Below, piece after piece: positions 1 through 7,897 of a stretch of DNA of 64,000 nucleotides (its first letter is position 1; each line of letters begins with the position of its first letter). This DNA comes from Lutimaribacter_A marinistellae (GTDB lineage: Bacteria; Pseudomonadota; Alphaproteobacteria; Rhodobacterales; Rhodobacteraceae): positions 310,001 to 374,000 of the forward strand of contig NZ_JBHRXI010000017.1 in NCBI RefSeq assembly GCF_042648365.1, given 5' to 3'. The translations under genes and the position numbers were made by a program. The notes beneath the pieces are model-generated. The model was not told the DNA's origin, made no database searches, and worked only from the letters and a program-made list of their open reading frames with translations.

Positions 1-47
1 TCGACCGTAGTGTTGATTTCGTCGCCCTCAACGGGGGCGCGGCCTGA
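1..47 (+). CDS. 3' end of an upstream gene, probably ABC transporter ATP-binding subunit (partial)
   Basis: An open frame runs from the window edge and ends in TGA at 45-47, giving a tail DFVALNGGAA. Its stop overlaps the ATG of the permease gene at 47 (ATGA), so the two are translationally coupled. Permeases of this kind normally follow their ATP-binding subunit, so this is probably the end of the ATPase gene. Only about 14 codons are visible and no domain can be read, so the identity is inferred from context alone. Confidence 0.45.
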   Translation, partial: DRSVDFVALNGGAA

Positions 48-1369
48 TGCTGGGGTTCAGCCTGCGCAGCCTGTGGAACCGCCGCTTCGTGGCCGGCCTG
101 ACCGTGCTGGCCATCAGCCTCAGCGTCGCGCTGATCCTCGGTGTCGAGCGGCTCCGGGACGGCGCGCGCGACAGCTTTGCCAACTCCGCGTCAGGGATCG
201 ACCTGATCGTGGCGCCGCGCGGCAATTCGGTGCAGATCCTGATGGCCACCGTCTTCGGCGTCGGCGGCACCGGGACGGGCATGACATGGGACAGCTTCGA
301 GTGGCTGGAAGATCGGCCCGAGGTGGCCTGGGCGGTCCCGATCCAGATGGGCGACAATCATCGCGGCTATCCGGTGATCGGGACGGTTGCATCGTATTTC
401 GAGCATTTCCGGCACTCTGGCGGTCAGCCTCTCTCCCTCGCCGCGGGCACGTTCCTTTCCGGTGACGGGGCGGATGCCGCCGTGGTCGGGGCCGAGGTCG
501 CGGCGCGGTTCGACTATGCCCCCGGTGCGGTGATCGTCAACGCCCACGGCGCGGGCGAGGTTTCCTTCGACCTGCACGACGACGCGCCCTTCACGATATC
601 GGGCGTGCTCGCGCCGACGGGCACCGCCGTCGACCGGATGGTCTTCGTCACGCTCGAAGGGTTCGACGCCCTGCATGCGCAAGAATACGCGCCTGCTGCC
701 GACCCCCTCGACCCGGCCGCCATGCTCACCGACGATCATGACGATCATGACGGGCATGACGCGCACGAAGATCATGGCGAACACGAAGGCACGGAGGCCA
801 AACACAGTCACGAACCGGACCGGATCAATGCCGTCTACGTTGGGCTGATCGATCGGACGAATGTCCTAGGTCTGCAGCGGGCCGTCAACGAACGCGCTTC
901 CGATGCGTTGAGCGCAGTCCTCCCTGCGGTCGCGCTCGCCGAGCTCTGGGGGATTACCGGGACAGCGGAGCGCGCGATGCGGTTGATGGCGTGGGCCGTG
1001 GCTTTGGCAGGAATGATCGGCATGGTGGTCATGCTCTCCGCGACCCTCGACACCCGCCGCCGCGAATTTGCGATCCTGCGGTCTGTTGGCGCCACGCCCA
1101 CCCGTATCTTTTCGCTAATCGTCGCCGAGGCTGCCATCCTCACCGCGGCGGGGCTGATCCTCGGCCTTGTTCTGCTCACGGTTGCCACGTTCGTGACCGA
1201 CCCGATCCTGTCTGCCCGCTTCGGTATGAGGTTGGGATTGAATGTCTTTGGTATGCGCGAAATGGCCACCCTTTTCGTCATCTTCTGGGCCGGGCTCCTC
1301 GCCTCGCTTTTCCCGGCGGTCCGGGTCTACCGCATGACGCTGGCCGACGGGCTGTCGGTTCGGCTATGA
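47..1369 (+). CDS. FtsX/MacB-type ABC transporter permease with His-rich loop
   Basis: A 440-residue inner-membrane protein with the FtsX-type layout. One N-terminal membrane segment (about residues 14-33) is followed by a large extracytoplasmic domain and three C-terminal segments (about 312-332, 353-385, 406-426). The TRRREFAILRSVGATP motif before the second segment is typical of MacB/LolC-like permeases. Residues about 229-258 form a loop packed with His, Asp and Glu (repeats of DDHDDHDGHD type), which suggests divalent-metal binding. It is coupled to the gene upstream and followed by a DUF3299 gene. This arrangement recalls zinc-regulated ABC loci such as Vibrio zrg, but that link is inference from memory. 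Confidence 0.85.
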   Translation: MLGFSLRSLWNRRFVAGLTVLAISLSVALILGVERLRDGARDSFANSASGIDLIVAPRGNSVQILMATVFGVGGTGTGMTWDSFEWLEDRPEVAWAVPIQMGDNHRGYPVIGTVASYFEHFRHSGGQPLSLAAGTFLSGDGADAAVVGAEVAARFDYAPGAVIVNAHGAGEVSFDLHDDAPFTISGVLAPTGTAVDRMVFVTLEGFDALHAQEYAPAADPLDPAAMLTDDHDDHDGHDAHEDHGEHEGTEAKHSHEPDRINAVYVGLIDRTNVLGLQRAVNERASDALSAVLPAVALAELWGITGTAERAMRLMAWAVALAGMIGMVVMLSATLDTRRREFAILRSVGATPTRIFSLIVAEAAILTAAGLILGLVLLTVATFVTDPILSARFGMRLGLNVFGMREMATLFVIFWAGLLASLFPAVRVYRMTLADGLSVRL

Positions 1370-1389
1370 TAAAAGAAGGGGATTTCTCC

Positions 1390-2046
1390 ATGACCATGTT
1401 CGCCCGTTTCGTCTTGATATTCTCGCTTGCCGTTTCTCCGGGCCTCGCACGGGCGACCGAACCTCAGGAAATCTCGTGGGATACGCTTTCACCTCCCGCC
1501 ACCGTGATTGAAAACCCGTTCGAAACCCTCACCGATGATCAGATGGACAGCTTGCGCCAGATCCTGCGGTTCGAAGCAGGGGCGGAGCGGAGCGATGACG
1601 CTGAAGCCCGCGCCGAAGCGCAAGCTTTACGCGACCAGCTAGCCAAGGACGGCCTCGATGTCGACGGATTGTTCGCCGCGCGTCTGGTGATCATGGAGAA
1701 ACGCGAAGCGGCGGCCTCGGAGGTGAACGAGGACCTCGTTGGCATGAGCGTCCGCCTGCCGGGCTATGTTCTGCCCCTGGAATTCAAGGACCGCAAGGTC
1801 GTCGAGTTTCTTCTCGTGCCGACGGTGGGTGCCTGTATCCACACCCCGCCGCCCCCCGCCAACCAGATCGTCCATGTCGTGTATCCCAAAGGCATCGAGG
1901 TGAATGGCCTCTTCACCCCCGTATGGATCACCGGGACCATGGTCGCCCAGAGTTCGGTTCAGACGGTTGGCTATGTCGACGGGCAGGCTCCGGTTTCCGT
2001 CAGCTATTCGATGCAGCCGCTGCTGGTCGAGGACTATAGCAGCTGA
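1390..2046 (+). CDS. DUF3299 family exported protein
   Basis: A 218-residue protein with a signal peptide at residues 1-21 (MTMFARFVLIFSLAV, then an ARA cleavage region). The C-terminal half carries the DUF3299 signature GACIHTPPPPANQIVHV. The start at 1390 is preferred because GAAGGGG lies 8 bases upstream. An in-frame ATG at 1366 overlaps the permease stop and would put charged residues before the signal sequence. It probably acts in the periplasm with the preceding His-rich ABC permease. DUF3299 proteins commonly accompany such metal-linked ABC systems, but their exact role is not established. Confidence 0.85.
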   Translation: MTMFARFVLIFSLAVSPGLARATEPQEISWDTLSPPATVIENPFETLTDDQMDSLRQILRFEAGAERSDDAEARAEAQALRDQLAKDGLDVDGLFAARLVIMEKREAAASEVNEDLVGMSVRLPGYVLPLEFKDRKVVEFLLVPTVGACIHTPPPPANQIVHVVYPKGIEVNGLFTPVWITGTMVAQSSVQTVGYVDGQAPVSVSYSMQPLLVEDYSS

Positions 2047-2086
2047 GGATCTTTTCGGCTCCAGACGTCGGTGTCAGAAGGAAATC

Positions 2087-2318
2087 GGTTCAGACGGGCA
2101 CGCCTCTCGCCAGTCGGCTCGGTCGTCGTTTAGCACCTTGCCGGTGCGCTTGGTTTTCGCCTCGGCGGCCTGGTTGCGCCAGGAAGGGTCACACTCGACA
2201 CCATAGGGTGCGTCGGTGACCATCAGAAGCGGTCGCACATCGCCCAGCAGTCGCCCGACCACATCGGCCTCGTGCTGTCTCCACGGTCCTGTCAGAGGGA
2301 TTCCGGTTGAGACGGGCA
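2087..2318. repeat. 14-bp imperfect direct repeat flanking the methylase remnant
   Basis: GGTTCAGACGGGCA at 2087-2100 and GGTTGAGACGGGCA at 2305-2318 match at 13 of 14 positions in the same orientation and bracket the methylase fragment. The right copy ends 4 bases before the apparent IS66 end at 2323. They may be the footprint of a recombination event, but short repeats can arise by chance. Confidence 0.35.
2100..2310 (-). pseudogene. Remnant of a site-specific DNA methyltransferase
   Basis: The minus strand encodes a block reading VTDAPYGVECDPSWR followed by KRTGKVLNDDRADWREA. This is the region around catalytic motif IV (DPPY, here DAPY) of ParB-associated/DNA-modification methylases seen in mobile elements of alphaproteobacteria. 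Just upstream, GDST is recovered only in another frame (about 2270), so there is at least one frameshift. Both ends stop abruptly: the left at WREA, the right a few dozen bases before the IS66 terminus. About 70 codons remain of a gene normally several hundred codons long, so no functional product is expected. Confidence 0.7.
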
Positions 2319-2322
2319 GGGT

Positions 2323-2860
2323 GTAAGCGGTGCGCCGTTCACACCGGATTGCCTTAGTTCCAGGGCAGCAGCAGGTTGATATCGGTTTGTTTGTGTCCGG
2401 CTGCGATGGCTTTGAGGACACTGGATAGATAGCCATGGGGCTCAATCCGGTTAAGTTTGCGGGTCTCGATCAGGGACGCGATGACAGCCCATTTTTGTGC
2501 GCCGACATCATGGCCAGCGAAGAGCGCGTTTTTGCGGTTGAGGTCGATGGGACGGATGGTGCGCTCGACGGCGTTGGAATCCAGTTCTATGTGCGCGTCG
2601 TCGAGGAACAGGATCAGCCCGTCCCTGTATTTGGCGATGTATTTCAGGGCTTCTCCGGTTGGCGATTTTGCCGAGACACGGGCGCGGTTCTGGGCGAGCC
2701 AGAGTTCGAAGGCGTCGATGAGGGGTTTTGAGCGATCCTGTCGAGCGTCATGGCGCTGGTCTGCCGGCAGGCCGCGCAGGTCTTTTTCGATGTGAAAGAG
2801 CGCCTGGATTCGGGCCAGACCTTCCTGCGCAATCGGGGCCGTGCTGGACTGGGTTACCTC
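2323..2860 (-). mobile_element. IS66-family element, right-end fragment
   Basis: The last third of an IS66 transposase (SNAVERTIRP, LNRKNALFAG, ASLIET and terminal LLLPWN) reads on the minus strand and ends at 2354. Beyond it, GTAAGCGGTGCGCCG beginning at 2323 resembles the GTAAGCG-type terminal inverted repeat of IS66 elements. The other end, the accessory tnpA/tnpB genes and the front of tnpC are absent. The fragment therefore cannot move by itself. Confidence 0.75.
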
Positions 2861-3439
2861 GTTTTCCGCGGGGGAGGAAGACAGTCCCCAGCCGCGATAC
2901 CGGTCCAGTTCGTGGTCGGTGGGTGGCGCCTCGGCCCAGAGGTGCGTGATCATCTTGAGATGTTCGAGTCCGTCCTGGCCCAGCGTATCTGCCGTCGCCG
3001 GGATGATTCCGTCGAACTCGCCGTATCCTGCATCTGCAACGGCATCCAGAATGCGCTCTGCCAGTGCCCTTCCGTCCATGGAAACGGCATGCGCGATCTG
3101 CGCGATGATCTCCACCGCTTCGCGCATCACATCGCCGATCGCACCGTTGCTGTCATCGGTGCGTTCATGAATCGACGGGGCCAGCAGGAGCAACGACCAG
3201 AGCAGGTCGAAGGCTTCATCAGGATCCTGCGGGGCGATCTGGTTTTCGATCATCTGCAACAGACCATCGAGGTCCTTGACCAGCGCCTTTTGTTTACGCC
3301 AATCGACGAAGCTTGTCGCCCGCCGCAGCGACGCGAACCGTTTGCGCAAGTCCGAGGCCACTTGTTTCGGGCCCTCGGCGGCACTCAGCTCCATCCGGGC
3401 GCGCCGCTGGAGCGTGGCGCTGCCCTGCACCAGGTCCAT
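2354..3439 (-). pseudogene. Chimeric ORF: DUF6880 protein N-terminus fused to IS66 transposase C-terminus
   Basis: A single 361-codon frame joins two unrelated proteins. Residues 1 to about 190 match DUF6880 family proteins (SLRRATSFVDWRKQKALVKD and a DLLWSLLLLAPSIHER segment, ending near GWGLSSSPAE). From about residue 203 it is the IS66 TnpC C-terminus through NRKNALFAGH to LLLPWN. The joint lies near 2830-2870. The IS66 part lacks most of the catalytic core. The natural DUF6880 start also appears broken: a reading MSRKTLNKTNLQKLGAEKL is recovered upstream only by adding one base after codon 5 (near 3500). The ATG at 3439 has no clear ribosome-binding site. Recombination after IS66 insertion is the likely origin; expression is doubtful. 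Confidence 0.75.
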
Positions 3440-3627
3440 GACCAGGTCCGCGAGCTTTTCCGCCCCTAGCTTTTGCAGGTTGGTCTTGTTCAGGTTTTTC
3501 TGGACATTGGTCGGGCACCGGACTTCTCATTGCTCACATTGACAATGCTTTGCCGGCACGCCGGCCGCAACCGCGCATGACGTTGCGGGGCACTGGCGCC
3601 GGTATGTCAGGACGATAGACTGTCCCC

Positions 3628-3771
3628 ATGCGAGTTCAGCTTACCCCGGACAAGATCGAGGATTTGCGCAAGAGCCTTGAGCAGGTCTATGCGCGGCCGT
3701 TTGATGAGGCGGAAGCGCTGGAAATCGCCGAACGGATGTATGCGCTCTACGAGGAGCTCAAGACGCTGTAG
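3628..3771 (+). CDS. Small 47-residue protein beside the serine recombinase
   Basis: ATG at 3628 to TAG at 3769-3771 encodes 47 residues beginning MRVQLTPDKIEDLRKSLEQ and ending YALYEELKTL. The composition suggests two amphipathic helices rich in Glu, Leu and Ala. It converges on the recombinase gene, whose stop lies about 10 bases away. I recall similar small ORFs beside recombinase genes of mobile elements, but I cannot name a function. Coding potential looks real: regular hydrophobic spacing and no rare-looking codons. Confidence 0.5.
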   Translation: MRVQLTPDKIEDLRKSLEQVYARPFDEAEALEIAERMYALYEELKTL

Positions 3772-3780
3772 CGGGTGGCG

Positions 3781-5406
3781 TCAGGCATCGAGCGCGGTCG
3801 GTGCCGCTGGTTCCTTACCATCCAGAAGGAAGGCCATTTCAGCGGACGGGATCGCGTCCGGTTTTCGGGACAGTTTCGTGAGCGGCCGCAGGTTTCGGGC
3901 GGCTGACGAGGTTCGAACACTGTCGCATTCCCCCCGCAGAATGAGACAATCGCGCATCTTGCGCAGGTCTTCGAATGGTTTGGCGGCTTGCAGCAAGGCT
4001 CGTCTGTCCCTGATCTGCGGGTTCGAACACAGGATTTTCAGGACCCGTGCGCGCATCGCGTTGTCACCCTCTTCGAACAAGGATCTGGCTCTGGTGCTGA
4101 ACTTTGCGAGCAATTCCAGCGGTTCGAACTTTCCACGTGCCACCGTTGCCGATCGGGCTCTTTCGAGGGCGGCGTCCCGCTCGAGCTGCAACTCCCGGCG
4201 CTTGGCTTCGAACTCGGCATCCGTGATCCGGTCGTCCAACCTCAGGTCCATTAGGTTGGCGAGCTGGCGTTCTGCCCGCGCAACCGTCGCTTCGCTCTGC
4301 CGCATGCGGTCCGCCTGTCGCTCCGCGTCCCGCTCCGGCAGGTCCCTGAAGGCCGCGACGATGTCATCTGCAATCTTCTTCGGGACATGCAGGCTGTCGA
4401 GGAACCTGTCGATCTGCTCCGCCAATTGCCGCTCTTCAATGGAGGGCTGACTGCAGCGCGGCGAGGTATGGACCCGGGTACAGTGATAATAGGTGTAGAT
4501 GCGCCCGCTGGGCTTGCGTTTGCGCTCTGCGGTGATTGCCCGGCCGCAGGCCCCGCAGGTGAACATCTTGGCATAGGCAAAGCAGCGCCGGGCCGGCCGG
4601 GTTTGCGGACTCAGTCCAAGAAGTACCTGGGCCTGTTCGAACTCGGCTTTGGTGACGACAGGCTTGTGCGCACCGGGAAAGAGCTCCCCGTTCCAACGGA
4701 CATAGCCAGCATAGATCGGATTGGTGAAGAGCCTGTAAACCTGAGAGCGGGACAGGGGCTTGCCGCCCATCGTCTTGTGGATCGGTGTGACATATCCCCA
4801 TTGATCCCGCGCGATCCGATGAATCTCCGCTACAGAGTATTGGCCCGACAAGAGCAGATCGAACATGTCGCGCACGGCCTTGAAGTGATCGGGGTCGGGC
4901 AATATCCGTTGCGTCTCCCGGCAATTGCGATACCCCAGCGCCGCCCGGTTCGGCATCCAGCCATTGCGGACCTTGGCGCGCTGGCCACGTTTGACGTTCT
5001 CGCTCAAGCTGTCGACGTAGTATTTCGAATAGCCGAAGATGATGTTCAGCATGAACTTGCCCTGGCTGCTGTTCTCGAAGCTGTAGGTGCAGAACTTCAG
5101 GTCCCGCAGCAGCCCTCGGTCGAGGGCATAGATGATCCGGCCGCCATCCATGGAATTGCGGGCCAGACGGTCGGGGTGCCAGGCGATGATGCCCTGGGCT
5201 TCGCCGGCCTCGATCCGGTCGAGCATGGCGTTGAACTGCGGCCGGCCCGGCGCCTTGGCGCTGTAGGCTTCAATGAAGGTTTCGACAATCTCGATGTCAT
5301 TGTCCTGGTCCACAAGCTGCAAAACTTCTGCCTGCTGGCTCTCAAGCGAGAGTATTTGCCGGTCCTCCGCTTCCTGGGATTTCCGGCAGTAAATAAAGTA
5401 TTTCAT
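3781..5406 (-). CDS. Large serine recombinase
   Basis: A 541-residue site-specific recombinase of the large serine family, as used by integrative elements. The N-terminal resolvase domain (about 1-145) opens with YCRKS, giving catalytic Arg8 and Ser10, and contains GIIAWHPDRLARNSMDGG. A recombinase domain (about 165-275) includes RSQVYRLFTNPIYAGYVRWN. A zinc ribbon follows (CGACGRAI near residue 284, then YYHCTR and a later Cys). The C-terminal part is Glu/Arg-rich and probably coiled coil (about 350-460). Length and all domains look intact. It is followed upstream on the same strand by the conjugation-type ATPase after a 12-base gap. This is the best candidate for the enzyme that mobilised the region. 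Confidence 0.92.
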   Translation of the reverse strand: MKYFIYCRKSQEAEDRQILSLESQQAEVLQLVDQDNDIEIVETFIEAYSAKAPGRPQFNAMLDRIEAGEAQGIIAWHPDRLARNSMDGGRIIYALDRGLLRDLKFCTYSFENSSQGKFMLNIIFGYSKYYVDSLSENVKRGQRAKVRNGWMPNRAALGYRNCRETQRILPDPDHFKAVRDMFDLLLSGQYSVAEIHRIARDQWGYVTPIHKTMGGKPLSRSQVYRLFTNPIYAGYVRWNGELFPGAHKPVVTKAEFEQAQVLLGLSPQTRPARRCFAYAKMFTCGACGRAITAERKRKPSGRIYTYYHCTRVHTSPRCSQPSIEERQLAEQIDRFLDSLHVPKKIADDIVAAFRDLPERDAERQADRMRQSEATVARAERQLANLMDLRLDDRITDAEFEAKRRELQLERDAALERARSATVARGKFEPLELLAKFSTRARSLFEEGDNAMRARVLKILCSNPQIRDRRALLQAAKPFEDLRKMRDCLILRGECDSVRTSSAARNLRPLTKLSRKPDAIPSAEMAFLLDGKEPAAPTALDA

Positions 5407-5418
5407 AAGATTTGGGTG

Positions 5419-6573
5419 TTAAACCTGTGCTGGCGGTGGTGGCATGTCGGCCGAGAAGGCGCGGGTCTGGGTGCCATCCACCATCAGGCGCACGAGGGTT
5501 TGGTAATTGGGCAACCCGATCAGCTGCTCGGGTGTCACGTCGCCCAGCTGCTGGGCGATGAGGCCGGCGTCGAGCGGGCCGGTGCGATAGGCGACGAGAC
5601 TGCCGACATTGCCCATGATGCCGGTAAAGAGCGCGTCCGAGCTCTGTCGGCAATGCTGCTGCGCCAGCGTGAGCGACAGCCCGTATTTGCGGGTCTCCGA
5701 CAGAGTCTCGGCCAGCGCGTCTGTGGTGAAGTTATGGAACTCGTCCACGTAGAGCATGAAGGGTCGCCGGGCGCTGGACAGATCACGGGTAAAGGCCGCA
5801 TGGGTCAGGGACGACACCACCAACCCGCCCAGCAGGTTGGCGATGTCCGAGCCGAGCCGGCCCTTGGCGAGGTTGACGATCAGGATGCCGCCCTCGTCCA
5901 TCAGCGCCCGGAACCGTAGCGGCTCTCGCGGCTCGCACAGCGCTTGACGCACCACCGGATGGCTCAGGAACGTACCGAGCTTGTTGGCGATCGGCACCAC
6001 GCCGTCTGCGGCCGTCTTGTAGTTCATACCGGGATATTCCTCGGTCCAGAACTGCAGGAGCTGCGGATCGGTGATGCGGGAGATCACGTCCTTGCGGAAT
6101 TCCCGGTTCAGGAACAGCCGCATGATGTCGCGCAGGTCGGTTGCGGGCTGATCCAGCAGCGCCAGCACCGCGTGGCGCAACAAATGCTCCATGCGCACGC
6201 CCCAGGCATCGGCCCATTGGTGGCGCAGGGTGGCGATCAGGCCCGAGGTTACCAACGGACGCAGGGCCGGCGAGGTCCGGGTCAGCGGGTTGTATCCCAG
6301 CGGACAGTCCCGGTCGTAGGGCCGCCAGACCAGGGCGCGGTCGCCGACCCGGGCCCCAAGCTCTTCGGCCAGATCGCCATGCGGATCGATCAGGCAGAAG
6401 CCGGTACCCTGCGCGGCATCCTGCAGCGCCATGTTCAAGAGCAGGGTCGACTTGCCGGCTCCGGTCTGGCCGATGATGTAGAGATGCTGCATCCGGTCAG
6501 TTTGCCGGATGCCGAAGGCCCGGCTGCCATACCGGCTCCAGGCATTGCCAAGCATTGTGACGGGGACGTGCAT
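5419..6573 (-). CDS. Type IV secretion/conjugation-type DNA-binding ATPase
   Basis: A 384-residue cytoplasmic P-loop ATPase of the TraD/VirD4-like or DUF87 group. Walker A is GQTGAGKST (residues 35-43), followed by CLIDPHGDLAEELG. Walker B is FMLYVDEFHNF (about 271-281), followed by LAQQHCRQSS. Such proteins couple DNA or protein substrates to conjugative channels. No relaxase or other type IV secretion gene is nearby, so it would be an orphan here. The C-terminus ends at PPPPAQV immediately before the recombinase gene and may be slightly shortened relative to relatives. An internal ATG at 6555 is an alternative start. Confidence 0.82.
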   Translation of the reverse strand: MHVPVTMLGNAWSRYGSRAFGIRQTDRMQHLYIIGQTGAGKSTLLLNMALQDAAQGTGFCLIDPHGDLAEELGARVGDRALVWRPYDRDCPLGYNPLTRTSPALRPLVTSGLIATLRHQWADAWGVRMEHLLRHAVLALLDQPATDLRDIMRLFLNREFRKDVISRITDPQLLQFWTEEYPGMNYKTAADGVVPIANKLGTFLSHPVVRQALCEPREPLRFRALMDEGGILIVNLAKGRLGSDIANLLGGLVVSSLTHAAFTRDLSSARRPFMLYVDEFHNFTTDALAETLSETRKYGLSLTLAQQHCRQSSDALFTGIMGNVGSLVAYRTGPLDAGLIAQQLGDVTPEQLIGLPNYQTLVRLMVDGTQTRAFSADMPPPPAQV

Positions 6574-6722
6574 TCCAGCATTGTCCCGCCGACCTCATCG
6601 TTGCGATAGGGACGCGCGCAGCTCCGTCTTGGCCACGAGGGGCAGTAGTCAGCCTCAGCGGTGCCTGTACACTGACACCGGATCAGTTCCTTCCCGCCGT
6701 CACGCTCGTCCTTCGGCGGGTA

Positions 6723-6743
6723 CGCCCGAAATCGGTTCGGGCG
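6723..6743. promoter_or_regulatory. Hairpin in the leader of the DUF3768 gene
   Basis: CGCCCGAA, a 5-base loop ATCGG, then TTCGGGCG form an 8-bp perfect stem ending 25 bases before the ATG at 6769, ahead of the purine-rich ribosome-binding site. No T-run follows, so it is not a classic terminator. A role in mRNA stability or as a protein site is possible but unproven. Confidence 0.35.
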
Positions 6744-6768
6744 GCCACCCAGCGAAGGAAGAGAAGAG

Positions 6769-7293
6769 ATGACGACACAAGACTTGAGCGGGTTTGTCGG
6801 CGCCTACCCGGTCTGCGGGGCCTGCAAGGCCACGGCCGTGCTGCGCGATGCCTGGGCGATGTGGAACCGGATGACCGGCGCCTGGGAGTTGCAGGCGATC
6901 TTCGATGAGGCCCATTGCGAAGCCTGCGGCGGCAACACGCGGCTGGCCTGGGAGGTGGACGAGGACTTCCGCACCAAGCGCATCCGCCGCCTTAACGACG
7001 CGTTCCGCCGTGGCGACGTCCAGCACGGAACCGTCGTGATCACTGAAGGCATCCGCGCGCTTGGCGACGATGCACTGCCCCGGATCATGGCCACCATCGC
7101 TGCCTTCGACGCCTTCTCCGAGGACAAGGACCCGCGCGGCGAGCACGACTTCGGGGCGTTCGATTGCCAAGGCGACAGGGTCTTCTGGAAAATCGACACG
7201 TTCGACCGGGACCTCACATACCACTCGCCCGACGCCGCCAATCCGGAAGTCACCTGCAGGGTGCTGACGGTGATGTTGGCAAGCGAATATTAA
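6769..7293 (+). CDS. DUF3768 domain-containing protein
   Basis: A 174-residue protein. The first 60 residues contain four cysteines (CGAC and CEAC pairs) that could bind zinc. The rest matches DUF3768 proteins: RIRRLNDAFRR, GIRALGDDALP, then FGAFDCQGDRVFWKIDTFD and a C-terminal CRVLTVMLASEY. DUF3768 genes are frequent on plasmids and integrated elements of Rhodobacterales, and their function is unknown to me. A good ribosome-binding site (AAGGAAGAGAAG) precedes the ATG. It is divergent from the ATPase gene and is the last recognisable gene of the mobile region before tRNA-Cys. Confidence 0.8.
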   Translation: MTTQDLSGFVGAYPVCGACKATAVLRDAWAMWNRMTGAWELQAIFDEAHCEACGGNTRLAWEVDEDFRTKRIRRLNDAFRRGDVQHGTVVITEGIRALGDDALPRIMATIAAFDAFSEDKDPRGEHDFGAFDCQGDRVFWKIDTFDRDLTYHSPDAANPEVTCRVLTVMLASEY

Positions 7294-7337
7294 GCGAGAT
7301 TCAGGATAGACGTTTCCGAAGATCGCAAACGCAAACC

Positions 7338-7368
7338 ACACCCGTCTTTTGATCGAGGCGGGTGTTTT
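7338..7368 (+). terminator. Probable terminator after the DUF3768 gene
   Basis: ACACCCG (7338-7344) pairs with CGGGTGT (7359-7365) across a 14-base loop and runs into TTTT. The loop is long, so strength is moderate. The remaining bases to 7605 show no convincing gene. Confidence 0.5.
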
Positions 7369-7605
7369 CCTCGACGGCCATCGGACGCCACAGAAGTTTC
7401 CGCCTCGTTGTCGGAGTCTAACCCGAAACCAGCTTTTGCGCGAATTTCGAGCCGGTTCTCGACCTGAAAGCACGGTTTTGAGAGCATTGGCGGTGTCCAA
7501 CGCAGAACATCTCGGTCCATGGAAACGCAGTTGATCAAAGAGACTAAAAAGAGACTGACGTTGCTTCTTGAGTAGGTCTATTTCGGATAAGTCATTGAAA
7601 CGATT

Positions 7606-7679
7606 TGGAGGCGAGTACCGGAATCGAACCGGTGTACACGGATTTGCAATCCGCTGCGTCACCACTCCGCCAACTCGCC
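7606..7679 (-). tRNA. tRNA-Cys (anticodon GCA)
   Basis: On the minus strand a complete cloverleaf can be folded. The acceptor stem GGCGAGT pairs with ACTCGCC, the anticodon stem-loop is GCGGA-TTGCAAA-TCCGT with GCA anticodon, and the T arm contains GGTTCGATTCC. The discriminator T and an encoded CCA follow at 7609-7606. The tRNA 3' end faces the mobile region at 2.1-7.3 kb, the usual orientation for an integration site. I found no second copy of the tRNA 3' end within that region. Confidence 0.95.
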
Positions 7680-7897
7680 TTGTGCAGTGAAATCAATCAC
7701 TTGTCGTGGTGTGCGGCGGGTTCTAACAGGTTTGCACCGGCAGGTCCAGTGACCATTTGATGAATCTGTGCGGTCAAACCGGTTCGCCTGTGCCGAAAAT
7801 CGACAGGGCGGGTGCAGGACTGGCGGGTTTGGGCCGTTGCCCGGACCTTGGGGATGTGGCAAAAGCCCCTTAGCCGAGGGATAGAAAGAGCGTACCC

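Noticed and set aside
2100..7679. Duplicated tRNA-Cys 3' end as the far attachment site of the mobile region
   Set aside because: I looked for the GGCGAGTACCGG segment elsewhere in this region and found no copy; large serine recombinases also need no tRNA duplication.
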